Source of the DNA: CAYNKA01 sp964397655
GTDB lineage: Bacteria; Spirochaetota; Spirochaetia; DTKZ01
Assembly: GCA_964397655.1 (NCBI GenBank)
Contig: CAYNKA010000010.1
Coordinates: forward strand, 1 to 64,000
Length of the DNA: 64,000 nucleotides
Direction of reading: 5' to 3'
Below are positions 23,885-32,404 of the stretch, one piece after another; within the stretch, counting starts at the first letter, position 1, and each line of letters opens with the position of its first letter. The notes beneath the pieces were generated by a model. It was given only the letters and a program-made list of their open reading frames with translations, was not told where the DNA came from and searched no databases. Position numbers and translations under genes: made by a program.

Positions 23885-25030
23885 ATGAGCGACGTCAAAA
23901 GCGATCTCGCACGACTCCTGCCCCTGCTCGTCGAAGCCTGGAGAAGGGAAAGTCCCCTTGACCGGAGAGGCGGGAGGGGGCTGACGCCGGCCGAGATCAT
24001 GGAGACCGCCCTCAAGGTCAGGGAGCTTTCCCGCGGCCTTACCCGAGGACGGAAACTCGCGGGAGGCGGGTATTTCGACGAACCGGCCTTCCTCGGGGCG
24101 TACCTCCTCCATTTCTGGCCCGCTTCCTACGTCCAGGCGAGGATGCTCCTCCGCGACACTGCGGGGAGGGTTTCATCCGCCCTGGATCTCGGTTCCGGTC
24201 CGGGCGCCTTGAGCCTGGCCCTCCTCGATTCGGGAGCGGAACGCGTGATCGCCGCGGACCGGAGCGAGCGAAGCCTCGCGGCAGCCGAATCCGTCGCGCG
24301 TTCGGCCGGTTTCCGGCTCCATACCGAGGTGTGGGACGCGCTCGGTCCCGGCCCCCTTCCCGAAGGGAGCTTCGAGCTCGTCACCTTCGGCCACCTGCTC
24401 AACGAGCTCTGGAAGGACGCGCCGGACCGGCTCGAGCGGAGGGCCGGCCTCGTGGAAAAGGCGGCTGAGCGCCTCGCGCCCGGAGGCAGGATCCTCGTCA
24501 TCGAGCCCGCGCTCATGGACACGGCGCGGGACCTCCTCCGGCTTCGCGACCTTCTCGTCGGGCGTGGTTTCCGCGTCCTCCGTCCCTGCATCTTTCAAGG
24601 GCCCTGCCCCGCCCTTCCCGATGCCACCTGCCACGCGGAGTTCGACTGGAACCCTCCAGGCCTCGTCAAGGAAATCGCGAGAAGGAGCCGGGTCTCCGAC
24701 CGCGACGACGTGAAGGCGGCCTATCTTCTCCTGGACAAGACCTCGCGGCCGGACTTCCCATCCGAAGCCTCCGAAGGCACTCCCTACCGGGTCGTCTCCG
24801 AGGGCATGCTCTCGAAAAGCGGAAGACTCCGCTACCTCGTATGCGGCGCGGGGGGGAGGTTCCCGCTTTCCGCGAAAAAAGCGGACCTTCCCGCCCGGAT
24901 CGAGGGATTCCTGAGGCTGAAGCGCGGAGACCTCGTCGCTTTCGCGAAGACCGAGCGCCGGGAGAACGGCCTCGGCCTGACGGCGGAGAGCGAACTCAGG
25001 ATCCTGGAGCGCCGCGGCGACCTCTCGTGA
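23885..25030 (+). CDS. Rsm22-like small-subunit ribosomal methyltransferase family protein
   Basis: A 381-residue SAM-dependent methyltransferase-like protein. The SAM-binding loop is ALDLGSGPGALSLALLD (about 98-114), with a second acidic residue in VIAADRS. Post-motifs FELVTFGHLLNEL and ILVIEPAL follow. A cysteine cluster (CIFQGPCPALPDATCHAEF, about 237-255) matches the metal or Fe-S site of Rsm22/METTL17 proteins, which act on the small ribosomal subunit in mitochondria. The C-terminal part resembles the family's OB-like end. The bacterial function is not established. The start was chosen at ATG 23885 because a -10 box abuts it. Confidence 0.75.
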   Translation: MSDVKSDLARLLPLLVEAWRRESPLDRRGGRGLTPAEIMETALKVRELSRGLTRGRKLAGGGYFDEPAFLGAYLLHFWPASYVQARMLLRDTAGRVSSALDLGSGPGALSLALLDSGAERVIAADRSERSLAAAESVARSAGFRLHTEVWDALGPGPLPEGSFELVTFGHLLNELWKDAPDRLERRAGLVEKAAERLAPGGRILVIEPALMDTARDLLRLRDLLVGRGFRVLRPCIFQGPCPALPDATCHAEFDWNPPGLVKEIARRSRVSDRDDVKAAYLLLDKTSRPDFPSEASEGTPYRVVSEGMLSKSGRLRYLVCGAGGRFPLSAKKADLPARIEGFLRLKRGDLVAFAKTERRENGLGLTAESELRILERRGDLS

Positions 25031-25064
25031 TCCACAGGCAGCATCCGGCCGGGCCGCCGACGTC

Positions 25065-25481
25065 TCAGAGAGAAAAGGCCCCTTCCTTCTCCGGCTGGTA
25101 CACGACCTCGTCCACCCTGAGGCGCATGGATCCTCCGGGGGCCGCATATTCGACCTCGGAACCCTCCATTTCTCCGATCAGCGCCGCGCCCAAGGGCGCG
25201 AGGATGGAAACGGTGTTCTTCGAAGCGTCAGCCAGCCCCGGAAATACGAGGGTATAGGTCTCCTTCCTCCCCGTGATGAGGTCGGTGAACCTCACGGTGG
25301 AATTCATGGTGACCACCGCCTCGGGGATCATGCTCTGGGGTACGACCGAGGCACGGTCGAGCTCCTTCTCGAGGGCGTCGAGACTGGAACCGCGGACTCG
25401 CCCCGATTCCTTGAGCGACTGGAGTATGCCCCTGAGTCGCTTGAAATCGAAGTCCGTCATGTATATCTGTTTCTTGGCCAT
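25065..25481 (-). CDS. rnk: Rnk-type GreA/GreB-family protein
   Basis: A 138-residue protein with a short N-terminal helical hairpin (about 8-45) and a C-terminal GreA/B-type FKBP-like domain (about 50-130, with PEAVVTMNSTVRFTDLITG and ILAPLGAALIGEMEGSEVEY). The short hairpin is the mark of Rnk rather than of GreA/GreB, which have a long coiled coil. It binds RNA polymerase in the relatives studied. AGGAGGG precedes the ATG. It is transcribed opposite to the Rsm22-like gene and ends 34 bases from it. Name by family resemblance. Confidence 0.8.
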   Translation of the reverse strand: MAKKQIYMTDFDFKRLRGILQSLKESGRVRGSSLDALEKELDRASVVPQSMIPEAVVTMNSTVRFTDLITGRKETYTLVFPGLADASKNTVSILAPLGAALIGEMEGSEVEYAAPGGSMRLRVDEVVYQPEKEGAFSL

Positions 25482-25611
25482 ACCGTACCCTCCTGATTCT
25501 CAGGTTTCGGACGAGAACGTCATCATCGTATTTATCGAGAAGATAGGGAAAATCGTCCCACGGGGGTACCATCATTGTCCTTGTATCCCCCGTGTACGGA
25601 AGGATACCGGG

Positions 25612-26403
25612 CTAGGGATTCGAGAGCAGGAATGAGGAGAGCGTGGTGTCCTTGTCGAGTCCGAGCTTTTTGCGGATGTTGTGGCGGTGCCGTTCCACGG
25701 TGAGCTCCGAGAGCCCGAGGCTGCGCGCGATTTCCTTCGTCGTGAGGCCTCCCCGGACGAGCCTGCAGACTTCGATCTCCCGGGGACTCAGTCCTTCGTA
25801 GATCCCCTGGAGTTCGGGTTCGACGAGCGCCCTGAGGTTCCCGAGGGTGTTCGAGAGAAGATCCGCCCAGGAGCGGAGCGAGGGATCGCGCCCGAGAGGA
25901 ACGAGCACTTCCCGCTCGATTACCTGACGGACCCTGCGGATGAGGAGGCGCTTCTCTCCCTCGAAGCGGTAGAGGATTTCCCGCAGGGCGGCGTTCCTTC
26001 TCCTGCTCCTCGACTCGGCGCGGAAACGCCTGAGCGCCGCATACAGGAGGCCCGCGATCGATGCCAGGAGCAGCCTTTCGCGCTCGAGGAAGGTCGGCCC
26101 GCTTCCCTCGTGCCCCGGATAATACGCGACGATTTCTCCCTTCGAGTCCGAGTCCGTGGGAATGCCCGCTCTGAGTACGGACCCGGACTCCTCGGAGGCA
26201 TCCGGCTCCCCGGTTTGCGACCTGCCGTAGCGTATGCGAATCCTCACGCGGTCCGGATGCTGAAAGGCGCCCCTGAGCAGGTCCGCCGCCCGAACGAGGA
26301 ACCGCTCGACCGAACCGGGCGGATCGATCATGAGAGCCGCCAGGGCGTAGAGCGAATCAAGTTCCTTTTCCCGCTCCCTGAGGGCGGATTCCTTCGAGTC
26401 CAT
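25612..26403 (-). CDS. LuxR-type transcription regulator with GAF-like sensor region
   Basis: A 263-residue regulator. The C-terminal 65 residues are a LuxR helix-turn-helix: LSPREIEVCRLVRGGLTTKEIA and LGLSELTVERHRHNIRKKLG. The N-terminal 180 residues look like a GAF-type sensor domain followed by a coiled coil (RRFRAESRSRRRNAALREIL). There is no receiver domain. GGAG lies close before the ATG at 26403. It is divergent from the OmpR-type regulator, with 90 bases between them that hold both promoters. Ligand unknown. Confidence 0.85.
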   Translation of the reverse strand: MDSKESALREREKELDSLYALAALMIDPPGSVERFLVRAADLLRGAFQHPDRVRIRIRYGRSQTGEPDASEESGSVLRAGIPTDSDSKGEIVAYYPGHEGSGPTFLERERLLLASIAGLLYAALRRFRAESRSRRRNAALREILYRFEGEKRLLIRRVRQVIEREVLVPLGRDPSLRSWADLLSNTLGNLRALVEPELQGIYEGLSPREIEVCRLVRGGLTTKEIARSLGLSELTVERHRHNIRKKLGLDKDTTLSSFLLSNP

Positions 26404-26458
26404 GCGCTCCAGGCTATCCCAGGAGACCCGCGGCGTCAACCGAGGGGCCGCCCGGCAC

Positions 26459-26487
26459 TTGCCCAAGGCCGCGTAATTTCCTACATT
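26459..26487 (+). promoter_or_regulatory. Candidate leaderless promoter of the OmpR-type regulator operon
   Basis: TTGCCC (26459-26464), a 17-base spacer and TACATT (26482-26487), 6 bases before the ATG at 26494. There is no ribosome binding site (TTTTCCCC precedes the ATG). Confidence 0.5.
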
Positions 26488-26493
26488 TTCCCC

Positions 26494-27168
26494 ATGCGCA
26501 TCCTGGTGGTGGAGGACGACGAAAAAATCTCGAATTTCGTGGCGAAGGGACTCAAGGAGGCGGGTTTCGCCGTGGACGCCGTGAAGAACGCGGAGGACGG
26601 GCTCTCCTTCCTCGCCGGCACGGACTACGACGCCGCGGTCGTGGACATCATGCTTCCCGGCATGGACGGCCTCTCCATGATCGAGAAGCTTCGGGCAGCG
26701 GGCGGAAGGACTCCCATCCTCATCCTGAGCGCGCGGCGCAGCGTCGACGACCGGGTGAAAGGCTTCCAGACAGGAGGCGACGACTATCTCACCAAGCCCT
26801 TCTCCTTCGCCGAGCTCCTCGCCAGGCTCCAGGCCCTCATCAGGCGGTCGGGAATGGGGGAAAGAAAGACCAGCCTCGCCTACGAGGACCTTTCGATGGA
26901 TCTCGTGTCCCGCGAAGTGACGAGGGGGAACGTCCGGCTCGAACTCCAGCCCCGCGAATACTCGCTCCTCGAATACTTCCTCCGCCACCCCGGCCAGGTC
27001 CTCTCGAAGACGATGATCATGGAGCACGTCTGGGACTACGATTTCGATCCGCAGACGAACGTCGTTGACGTTCTCGTCCATCGCCTCAGGAACAAGGTGG
27101 ACAAGGATTTCGACGCGAAGCTGCTCCATACGATCCGGGGAGTGGGCTATGTCCTCAGAAAGGAGTGA
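26494..27168 (+). CDS. OmpR/PhoB-family response regulator
   Basis: A 224-residue DNA-binding response regulator. Receiver: the acidic pair in VVEDDE, phospho-acceptor D51 in VVDIMLPGMDG, the conserved Lys near 101 in YLTKPF. Output: winged helix of the OmpR class (LELQPREYSLLEYFLRHPGQVLSK ... NVVDVLVHRLRNKVD). It ends in the family motif IRGVGYVLR. The gene overlaps the downstream kinase by 20 bases. This pair resembles the CusR/CopR-type metal-response branch in arrangement, but target and signal cannot be read from sequence. Confidence 0.93.
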   Translation: MRILVVEDDEKISNFVAKGLKEAGFAVDAVKNAEDGLSFLAGTDYDAAVVDIMLPGMDGLSMIEKLRAAGGRTPILILSARRSVDDRVKGFQTGGDDYLTKPFSFAELLARLQALIRRSGMGERKTSLAYEDLSMDLVSREVTRGNVRLELQPREYSLLEYFLRHPGQVLSKTMIMEHVWDYDFDPQTNVVDVLVHRLRNKVDKDFDAKLLHTIRGVGYVLRKE

Positions 27169-28597
27169 ATCCGGGGCGGCCCCCGGAAAGATCTTCGGAT
27201 TCTACCGGATCAACTTCAGGATCACCCTGCTCTTCTCCCTGCTCTTCGCCCTCACCTCCCTGCTGCTCTTCAGCGCCGTGTTCCTCACGGTGAGACAGTC
27301 CATCCGCCAGGACGAGCTCCGCTTCATCAGCCACAAGCTCCTCGCGTACTGGGCCAGGACCCAGACCACGAAGATCGAGGATTTCGTCGAGACCCTGGAC
27401 GAAGGGGCCCTGCTCCTGGAAGGCACCCCCTTCTTCCTCAGGATTTCCGATGCCGAGAACAGGACCGTTTTCTTTTCCTATCCCCAGATCTGGAAGGATT
27501 TCTTCCCGGACAATCTTGAAAAGTCGAAACGATCGCCCGAAGGCCCGATCGTCCTCCGCTCTCCGAAACACTCCTATTCACTCGAGGCCGCGGGGATTCC
27601 GATCTCGGGCGATTATTTCCTCCAGATCGGCATCTCCACGGAGAGCCGTGACAAGATCCTCGCCCTCGTGGTGAGGAACTTCTCCCTCCTGTTCATTCCC
27701 CTCCTCGCCCTCAGTTTTCTCCTCGGCGCCTTCCTCACCGCGAAGACCCTCAATCCCATCCACCGGCTCACCGACGCCGCGAAGCGCATCGTCGACACCG
27801 GAGATCTCGCCGCGCGGATCCCCGAGAGCCCGGCCCGCGACGAGCTCCGCAGCCTCGTGGTCCTGTTCAACCGCATGCTCGGCCGCATCGAGACCCTGGT
27901 CCAGGGCATGCGCGGTACCCTGGACACGGTGGCGCACGACCTCAGGACCCCCCTCACCCGCTTCCGGGGCGTTGCGGAACTCGCCCTGGAAAAGCCGGAC
28001 GACGCGGGCCGCTGCCGCGAGGCTCTCGCCGAGGGGATCGAGGAATCCGAAAAGATCCTCACCCTCCTAAATGCCTTCATGGACCTCTCGGAGGCGGAGA
28101 CGGGTACGCTCCGCCTCGACCTAAAGCCGACCGACCTCTCCATCCTCGTCCGGGATGTCGCGGAGATGTACTCCTTCGTCGCGGAGGAAAGGAGCATACG
28201 GGTGGAGACCGATTCCGTGGAACCGATGACCGCGGAGGTGGATGCGCCCCGGTTCAAGCAGGCGGTCGGGAACCTCCTGGACAACGCGGTGAAGTATGCC
28301 CCGGAGGGAAGCAGCATATTCGTCGGCCTGCGGAGGGAAGGGAACGACTCCTTCCGCGTCGAGGTTCGCGACGAGGGACCCGGCATCCCGGAGGACGAGC
28401 TTCCCCACATCTGGGAACGGCTCTACCGAGGCAAGGACGGCCGCTCGAAGCCGGGCCTCGGCCTGGGCCTCAGCCTCGTGAAGGCCATTGCCGAGGTCCA
28501 CGGCGGCCGCGCGGAAGCCGCGAACAACGAGGGCAAGGGAGCGAGCTTCACGATCAGGTGCCCGCTTTCTCAAGCGGCGAAACAGGCTCCAGGCTGA
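27149..28597 (+). CDS. Sensor histidine kinase of the OmpR-type pair
   Basis: A 482-residue membrane kinase. TM1 is at about 24-48 (ITLLFSLLFALTSLLLFSAVF) and TM2 at about 176-200 around a periplasmic domain of roughly 125 residues. A HAMP domain, HisKA with H263 in TVAHDLRTPL and an HATPase domain follow (NLLDNAVKYAPEG, DEGPGIP, GLGLGLSLVKAIAE). The layout fits the CusS/CopS/BaeS type. The start ATG lies inside the regulator gene (20-base overlap). Signal unknown. The gene is intact. Confidence 0.93.
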   Translation: MSSERSESGAAPGKIFGFYRINFRITLLFSLLFALTSLLLFSAVFLTVRQSIRQDELRFISHKLLAYWARTQTTKIEDFVETLDEGALLLEGTPFFLRISDAENRTVFFSYPQIWKDFFPDNLEKSKRSPEGPIVLRSPKHSYSLEAAGIPISGDYFLQIGISTESRDKILALVVRNFSLLFIPLLALSFLLGAFLTAKTLNPIHRLTDAAKRIVDTGDLAARIPESPARDELRSLVVLFNRMLGRIETLVQGMRGTLDTVAHDLRTPLTRFRGVAELALEKPDDAGRCREALAEGIEESEKILTLLNAFMDLSEAETGTLRLDLKPTDLSILVRDVAEMYSFVAEERSIRVETDSVEPMTAEVDAPRFKQAVGNLLDNAVKYAPEGSSIFVGLRREGNDSFRVEVRDEGPGIPEDELPHIWERLYRGKDGRSKPGLGLGLSLVKAIAEVHGGRAEAANNEGKGASFTIRCPLSQAAKQAPG

Positions 28598-28686
28598 ACA
28601 CGAGCACTGCGGTCCCGGCGGTCATCGCAGACGGCTCGCCCTCTATTCGTTCTTCATCTACGTTCACAGCCTGAATTGATGGATTC

Positions 28687-28902
28687 TCAAACCGCATCGA
28701 TGAAATCTTGTTCCGCGATTCCCGCCTGTTTCAAGACGCTTTTCAAAGTTCCCAAGGCAAGCTCGTCATGAAAAGGCACTACGCATCCTCGGTCGCCCTT
28801 CCGCAGAACGACATGACTCCCTCTTTGTCTTGCGACTTCAAAGCCGAGCTTCCGCAATGCGGCGATGGTTTCTTTCCCAGAAACGACGGGAAGTTTAGGC
28901 AT
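28687..28902 (-). CDS. hicA: HicA-type toxin (mRNA interferase)
   Basis: A 71-residue HicA-family protein with the double-stranded-RNA-binding-like fold: GKETIAALRKLGFEVARQRG, the catalytic His in RGSHVVLRKG, and the ending LGTLKSVLKQAGIAEQDF. HicA cuts mRNA until blocked by HicB. The gene overlaps hicB by 8 bases and is the second gene of the pair, so the order is antitoxin first. It lies in a short accessory islet together with a broken surface-protein gene. Confidence 0.9.
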   Translation of the reverse strand: MPKLPVVSGKETIAALRKLGFEVARQRGSHVVLRKGDRGCVVPFHDELALGTLKSVLKQAGIAEQDFIDAV

Positions 28903-29116
28903 GGATTGCTACATTGAAGGTCGTCACAAAAAAATGCGGCGCGTCTTTGCGGGGGAACTCTTCCAGATACAGCTCGGTTGCTTCCTTCAGGTTGCCAAGA
29001 GCCTCCTCTACGGTCTTTCCCTGGCTCGCGGTTCCTACTTCCGGACACTCGGCTACGTACCAATCGGCTTCTTTGTGAATCAGGGCGGAAAAAACCGCTT
29101 CGGTCACAGTCTTCAT
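28895..29116 (-). CDS. hicB: HicB-type antitoxin
   Basis: A 73-residue HicB-like protein with the partly degenerate RNase-H fold: FSALIHKEADWYVAECPEVG, TASQGKTVEEALGNLKEATELYLEEF. It has no C-terminal DNA-binding domain, so autoregulation would need a different partner or would not occur. It is the first gene of the pair. A TTGACG-N17-TAGAGT promoter sits 9 bases upstream of the ATG. Confidence 0.9.
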   Translation of the reverse strand: MKTVTEAVFSALIHKEADWYVAECPEVGTASQGKTVEEALGNLKEATELYLEEFPRKDAPHFFVTTFNVAIHA

Positions 29117-29125
29117 CCTAACATA

Positions 29126-29154
29126 ACTCTACACATTCGGCATGTATCCGTCAA
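29126..29154 (-). promoter_or_regulatory. Promoter of hicBA
   Basis: On the minus strand TTGACG (29149-29154), 17-base spacer, TAGAGT (29126-29131), 9 bases before the hicB ATG. The leader would be only 2-3 bases. Confidence 0.6.
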
Positions 29155-29173
29155 GGAAACACCTCATGCCTCC

Positions 29174-29422
29174 TCACCGAGCATACTTCACGATGACGGT
29201 GTTGATACTCGTTGAACCTCCCGTGACGCTCTCACTCCCGTAGGTGTAAGAGGAGTTGCCGCCCTGAGTCCCCACGGCATAGACGTGCCCCGAGGAATCC
29301 GACGTAATGCCTGTGAAAGTGGATTCATTGGTACCGAAAGTGACCGATCGGGCCCACTGGGCAGTGCCCGGAGGAATGACCCATTTTGCGTAGAGGGTCA
29401 GATATACCTGAAAAACCGTCAT
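29174..29422 (-). pseudogene. C-terminal remnant of an SBBP/TLYAKW-repeat surface protein
   Basis: 82 codons without a plausible beginning. The first residues (YLTLYAKW) are the end of an InlB-type beta-repeat. Then comes WARSVTFG ... FTGITSDSSGHVYAVGTQGG, the SBBP-type propeller repeat of large surface proteins in spirochaetes, ending IVKYAR. The frame has a stop codon four codons upstream of the ATG, and neither other minus-strand frame clearly continues the protein. It looks like the 3' stub of a much longer gene lost by deletion. The ATG and a product are doubtful. Confidence 0.6.
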
Positions 29423-29641
29423 GGTACCACGTCAGCTTTTACAGGCCGCACCGGCGACCAGACATGAAAATATCGAGAAAAGAGCCGGTCTCAATTGATT
29501 CTAAACAAACAAATTACGTTTGCTATCGCCGTTTCAGGGTATTTCTCAGTCTTTCAAAACTGTAATTCTCCCGTAAAGTTGCTGAAAGATTGCCGGAGTA
29601 TCCTCGTATCGTGAATGACGAAATTCGAGGAGGAAAAGATC

Positions 29642-31090
29642 ATGAATAAACGAAGATTCGTTCTTCCGATTCTGCTTGCGATAGGCTTGTTCCTCGGTTC
29701 TGCGCAGTTCATCGCGAGCCAGGATCTCGGACTCAGCAGAAACGAGATATCCGCGCTCGAAGGCTACCAGAACAGCTTTCGGAAGATCGCCCAGCGGGTC
29801 ATTCCCGTCGTGGTGGAGATCAACGTCACCGAGGTGGTGAAGCAGAAGGTCCCGACGTTCGACTTCGGTTCGCCCTTCGAGTTTTTCTTCGGAACCCCGA
29901 AAGATCGAAATCAAAAACCTCAGGAACGCGAGTTCAAGCGGGCCGGCCTCGGCTCCGGGGTCGTCGTAAGGAAGGACGGGCAGAAGGTATACGTCCTCAC
30001 CAACAATCACGTGGCGGGCGACGCGAGCGAGATAAAGATCAAGCTCCAGGACGGACGGGAATATGACGGCAAGCTCGTGGGCAAGGACGCACGCAAGGAC
30101 CTCGCGCTCGTGACCTTCTCCACGAGCGACACCATTCCCGTGGCGTCCCTCGGCGACTCCGACAAGGTGCAGGTGGGCGACTGGGCCATGGCGGTCGGCA
30201 ATCCGCTCGGCTTCGAGTCCACCATGACGCTCGGGATCATAAGCGCGGTCGGCCGGAGGCCCTCGCCCGACATGGAAGTCGGCAATTTCACCGACTACAT
30301 CCAGACCGACGCGGCGATCAACCAGGGCAACTCCGGCGGCGCGCTGGTCAACATCTACGGGGAAGTCATCGGCATCAATACCTGGATCGCGTCTCAGAGC
30401 GGCGGCAACGTCGGCCTCGGTTTCGCGATACCCATCAACAACGCGAAGAAAGTCATCGAGGACCTCATCAGCAAGGGCTCGGTCGAATACGGGTGGCTCG
30501 GTGTCACCTCCGGCAATCCTTCGAAGGAGCTCAAGCAGAGCATGAACATCAAGACCTCCCTCGGAGCCTTCGTCTACGACGTCTTCACGGATTCGCCCGC
30601 CTACTACGCGGGAATTCAGCCCGGAGACCTCATCGTGAGGATCGGAGGGGAAGAGGTGGCCGATTCCTCGGCTCTGGTCAGGCTCGTGGGCAACCTCACT
30701 CCGGGCAAGACCGTCGAGTTCCAGGTCATCCGATTCGGCGAGACCATGAATCTCAAGGTGAAGACCGCGGTGAGAAAACCCGATGCCGAGATGGGTTCCA
30801 TCGCGAAGAAGGCATGGCCCGGCATATCCGCGGTAGAGATCACCGAGAAGATCCGCAAGGACCTCAACCTCGCAAGCGACATAGGCAAGGTCATCATCGG
30901 CAACGTCACGTCCGGCAGCCCTTCTGAAAGCGCGGGACTCAGGACCGGCGACATCATCCGGGAGGTCAACGGGAAGAGGATTTCTTCCATCGTGGACTTC
31001 TACCGGGCGATCAACGACACCGACAAGAAGGAATACATGCTCCGGATCCATCGGGCCGGAAACGACTTCCTGATCGGGATCGTGAAATAA
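29642..31090 (+). CDS. degP: HtrA/DegP-type serine protease with two PDZ domains
   Basis: A 482-residue periplasmic protease/chaperone. A signal peptide (about 1-25) is followed by the trypsin-like domain with the catalytic triad H123 (NNHVAGD), D153 (RKDLALV) and S231 (GNSGGALVN). Two PDZ domains follow, at about 275-370 (YAGIQPGDLIVRIGG) and 390-480 (AGLRTGDIIREVNGK). It degrades or refolds misfolded envelope proteins. The ATG 29642 has GAGGAGG 9 bases upstream; an in-frame ATG at 29615 has none. Monocistronic, with a terminator at 31149-31189. Confidence 0.95.
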   Translation: MNKRRFVLPILLAIGLFLGSAQFIASQDLGLSRNEISALEGYQNSFRKIAQRVIPVVVEINVTEVVKQKVPTFDFGSPFEFFFGTPKDRNQKPQEREFKRAGLGSGVVVRKDGQKVYVLTNNHVAGDASEIKIKLQDGREYDGKLVGKDARKDLALVTFSTSDTIPVASLGDSDKVQVGDWAMAVGNPLGFESTMTLGIISAVGRRPSPDMEVGNFTDYIQTDAAINQGNSGGALVNIYGEVIGINTWIASQSGGNVGLGFAIPINNAKKVIEDLISKGSVEYGWLGVTSGNPSKELKQSMNIKTSLGAFVYDVFTDSPAYYAGIQPGDLIVRIGGEEVADSSALVRLVGNLTPGKTVEFQVIRFGETMNLKVKTAVRKPDAEMGSIAKKAWPGISAVEITEKIRKDLNLASDIGKVIIGNVTSGSPSESAGLRTGDIIREVNGKRISSIVDFYRAINDTDKKEYMLRIHRAGNDFLIGIVK

Positions 31091-31148
31091 GGCTTACGCG
31101 ATGCCTGCCGCGGCATCGTGAATGATAAGCGAACCTATTCTCCCCCCG

Positions 31149-31189
31149 AAGTCCCCGCCTGCCGTCGGCAGCGGGGGCTTCACTTTTTT
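31149..31189 (+). terminator. Rho-independent terminator of degP
   Basis: AAGTCCCCGC pairs with GCGGGGGCTT around an inner GCC/GGC stem, followed by CACTTTTTT. A smaller hairpin (CGATGCC/GGCATCG) lies at 31099-31118. Confidence 0.85.
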
Positions 31190-31211
31190 GTTCTATAACC
31201 TCAGCATTTTA

Positions 31212-31240
31212 TTGACATCGGGGAGATCTGCATGTATGAT
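31212..31240 (+). promoter_or_regulatory. Strong sigma70 promoter of the first TRAP operon
   Basis: TTGACA (31212-31217), 17 bases, TATGAT (31235-31240). It is the best promoter match in the window. The transcript would start near 31247, inside the operator dyad that follows. Confidence 0.8.
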
Positions 31241-31248
31241 TTTTGCAT

Positions 31249-31267
31249 TATATCGGTTTTCGATATA
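31249..31267 (+). promoter_or_regulatory. Operator-like inverted repeat at the TRAP-1 start site
   Basis: TATATCG, five bases (GTTTT), CGATATA: a perfect 7-bp dyad just downstream of the -10 box, covering the first transcribed bases. A repressor bound here would block transcription. The DeoR-type protein at 41462 is one candidate; a regulator outside the window is equally possible. Confidence 0.6.
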
Positions 31268-31333
31268 ATACAAAACATATGTACCTCAAATACCTCTCCG
31301 TTTCGACGGAGACGAACGAAAAAGGAGAAGAAA

Positions 31334-32335
31334 ATGAAAAAAATCTGGTACGGCATTCTCGTCATGCTGCTGGTTTGTTCCGTTCTCGGAGCTTCCGGTA
31401 AATCCGAATCCGGAAAGGCCGATCAGTCGCAAACCTACACGCTTCGCATTTCCACGGTCATCGGTTCGGCCGATCCCCTCTTCAAAGGCTTCAAGAGCTT
31501 CGCCGAAGCCGTAGGAAAAAGGACCAACGGGAAGGTTCAGGCCTCCGTCTACCCCGATGCGCAGCTGGGCCAGGACGAAGACGTCATGGAGCAGGCCCTG
31601 TTGGGAACCGACGTGGCCTTCAACACCGACGCAGGAAGGTTGGGAGTACGGATCAAGGAAATGGGAATCGTTCTCGCTCCCTACCTCTTCGACACCCCCG
31701 CCGATGCCCGGAAATTCCTCGTATCCGATCTTTTCAAGAAATGGCAGCAGAGACTCGAGGCGGAGCACAACCTGACGCTCCTTTCCTTGAACTATTACGT
31801 CGGCGGACGGAACTTCATCACCAAGACCCCCATTAAGTCTCCCGACGACCTCAAGGGAAAGAGGATCCGCACCCCCGGCGCCCCGGTCTGGCAGGAAACC
31901 ATCCGGTCCTTCGGCGCGACGCCCGTCGCCCTTCCCTGGGTGGAGACCTATCCCGCTTTCCAGCAGGGAGTCATCGACGGAGCCGAGGCCCAGCACCCCG
32001 CCACCTACGGAGCCAAGCTCCACGAGGGCGGCAAATACATAACCTTGACGAACCATATCCTCCTCATGAACGGACTCGTCGTGGGGACGAAGTGGTTCAA
32101 GAAACTGCCGGAGGATTACCAGAAGGTTCTCGTAGAGGAATGCATAAAAGCCGGAGATCTCACCACGGAAATGGTCGTCGCGTCCGAGAAGGATTACGAG
32201 AAGAAGATGCAGGCTGAAGGAGCGAAGGTGAACTCGATCGATACCGCGCCCTTCAAGGCCATGGCGGAAAACGCCTACGTAAAGCTCGGCTTCGTGGATC
32301 TCAGAAAAGAAATTTCCAAAATCCTCGGGAAGTAG
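31334..32335 (+). CDS. dctP: TRAP transporter substrate-binding protein DctP (first set)
   Basis: A 333-residue periplasmic solute-binding protein of the DctP family. A signal peptide (about 1-20) is followed by a short Ser/Lys/Glu linker. Family features include the segment GKRIRTPGAPVWQET with the conserved Arg that binds the substrate carboxylate, ALPWVETYPAFQQGVIDGAEA, and KWFKKLPEDYQKVL. Thus it captures an organic acid or acidic sugar. No lipobox Cys. The ATG has AAAGGAG upstream. The order is dctP-dctQ-dctM-SDR. A hairpin with T run at 32353-32382 separates dctP from the permease genes. Confidence 0.93.
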   Translation: MKKIWYGILVMLLVCSVLGASGKSESGKADQSQTYTLRISTVIGSADPLFKGFKSFAEAVGKRTNGKVQASVYPDAQLGQDEDVMEQALLGTDVAFNTDAGRLGVRIKEMGIVLAPYLFDTPADARKFLVSDLFKKWQQRLEAEHNLTLLSLNYYVGGRNFITKTPIKSPDDLKGKRIRTPGAPVWQETIRSFGATPVALPWVETYPAFQQGVIDGAEAQHPATYGAKLHEGGKYITLTNHILLMNGLVVGTKWFKKLPEDYQKVLVEECIKAGDLTTEMVVASEKDYEKKMQAEGAKVNSIDTAPFKAMAENAYVKLGFVDLRKEISKILGK

Positions 32336-32352
32336 TCGCGTCCCGAAGAAAT

Positions 32353-32382
32353 CGGCCGCGGCGTCGCCGCGGCCGTTCTTTT
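32353..32382 (+). terminator. Intercistronic terminator/attenuator between dctP and dctQ
   Basis: An 11-bp perfect GC-rich dyad (CGGCCGCGGCG / CGCCGCGGCCG) is followed by TTCTTTT. The loop is tight, so about 9 pairs form. It probably stops most transcripts after dctP and sets a surplus of binding protein over permease. Confidence 0.7.
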
Positions 32383-32404
32383 CACCTGAAAAAGGATCCG
32401 TTCA

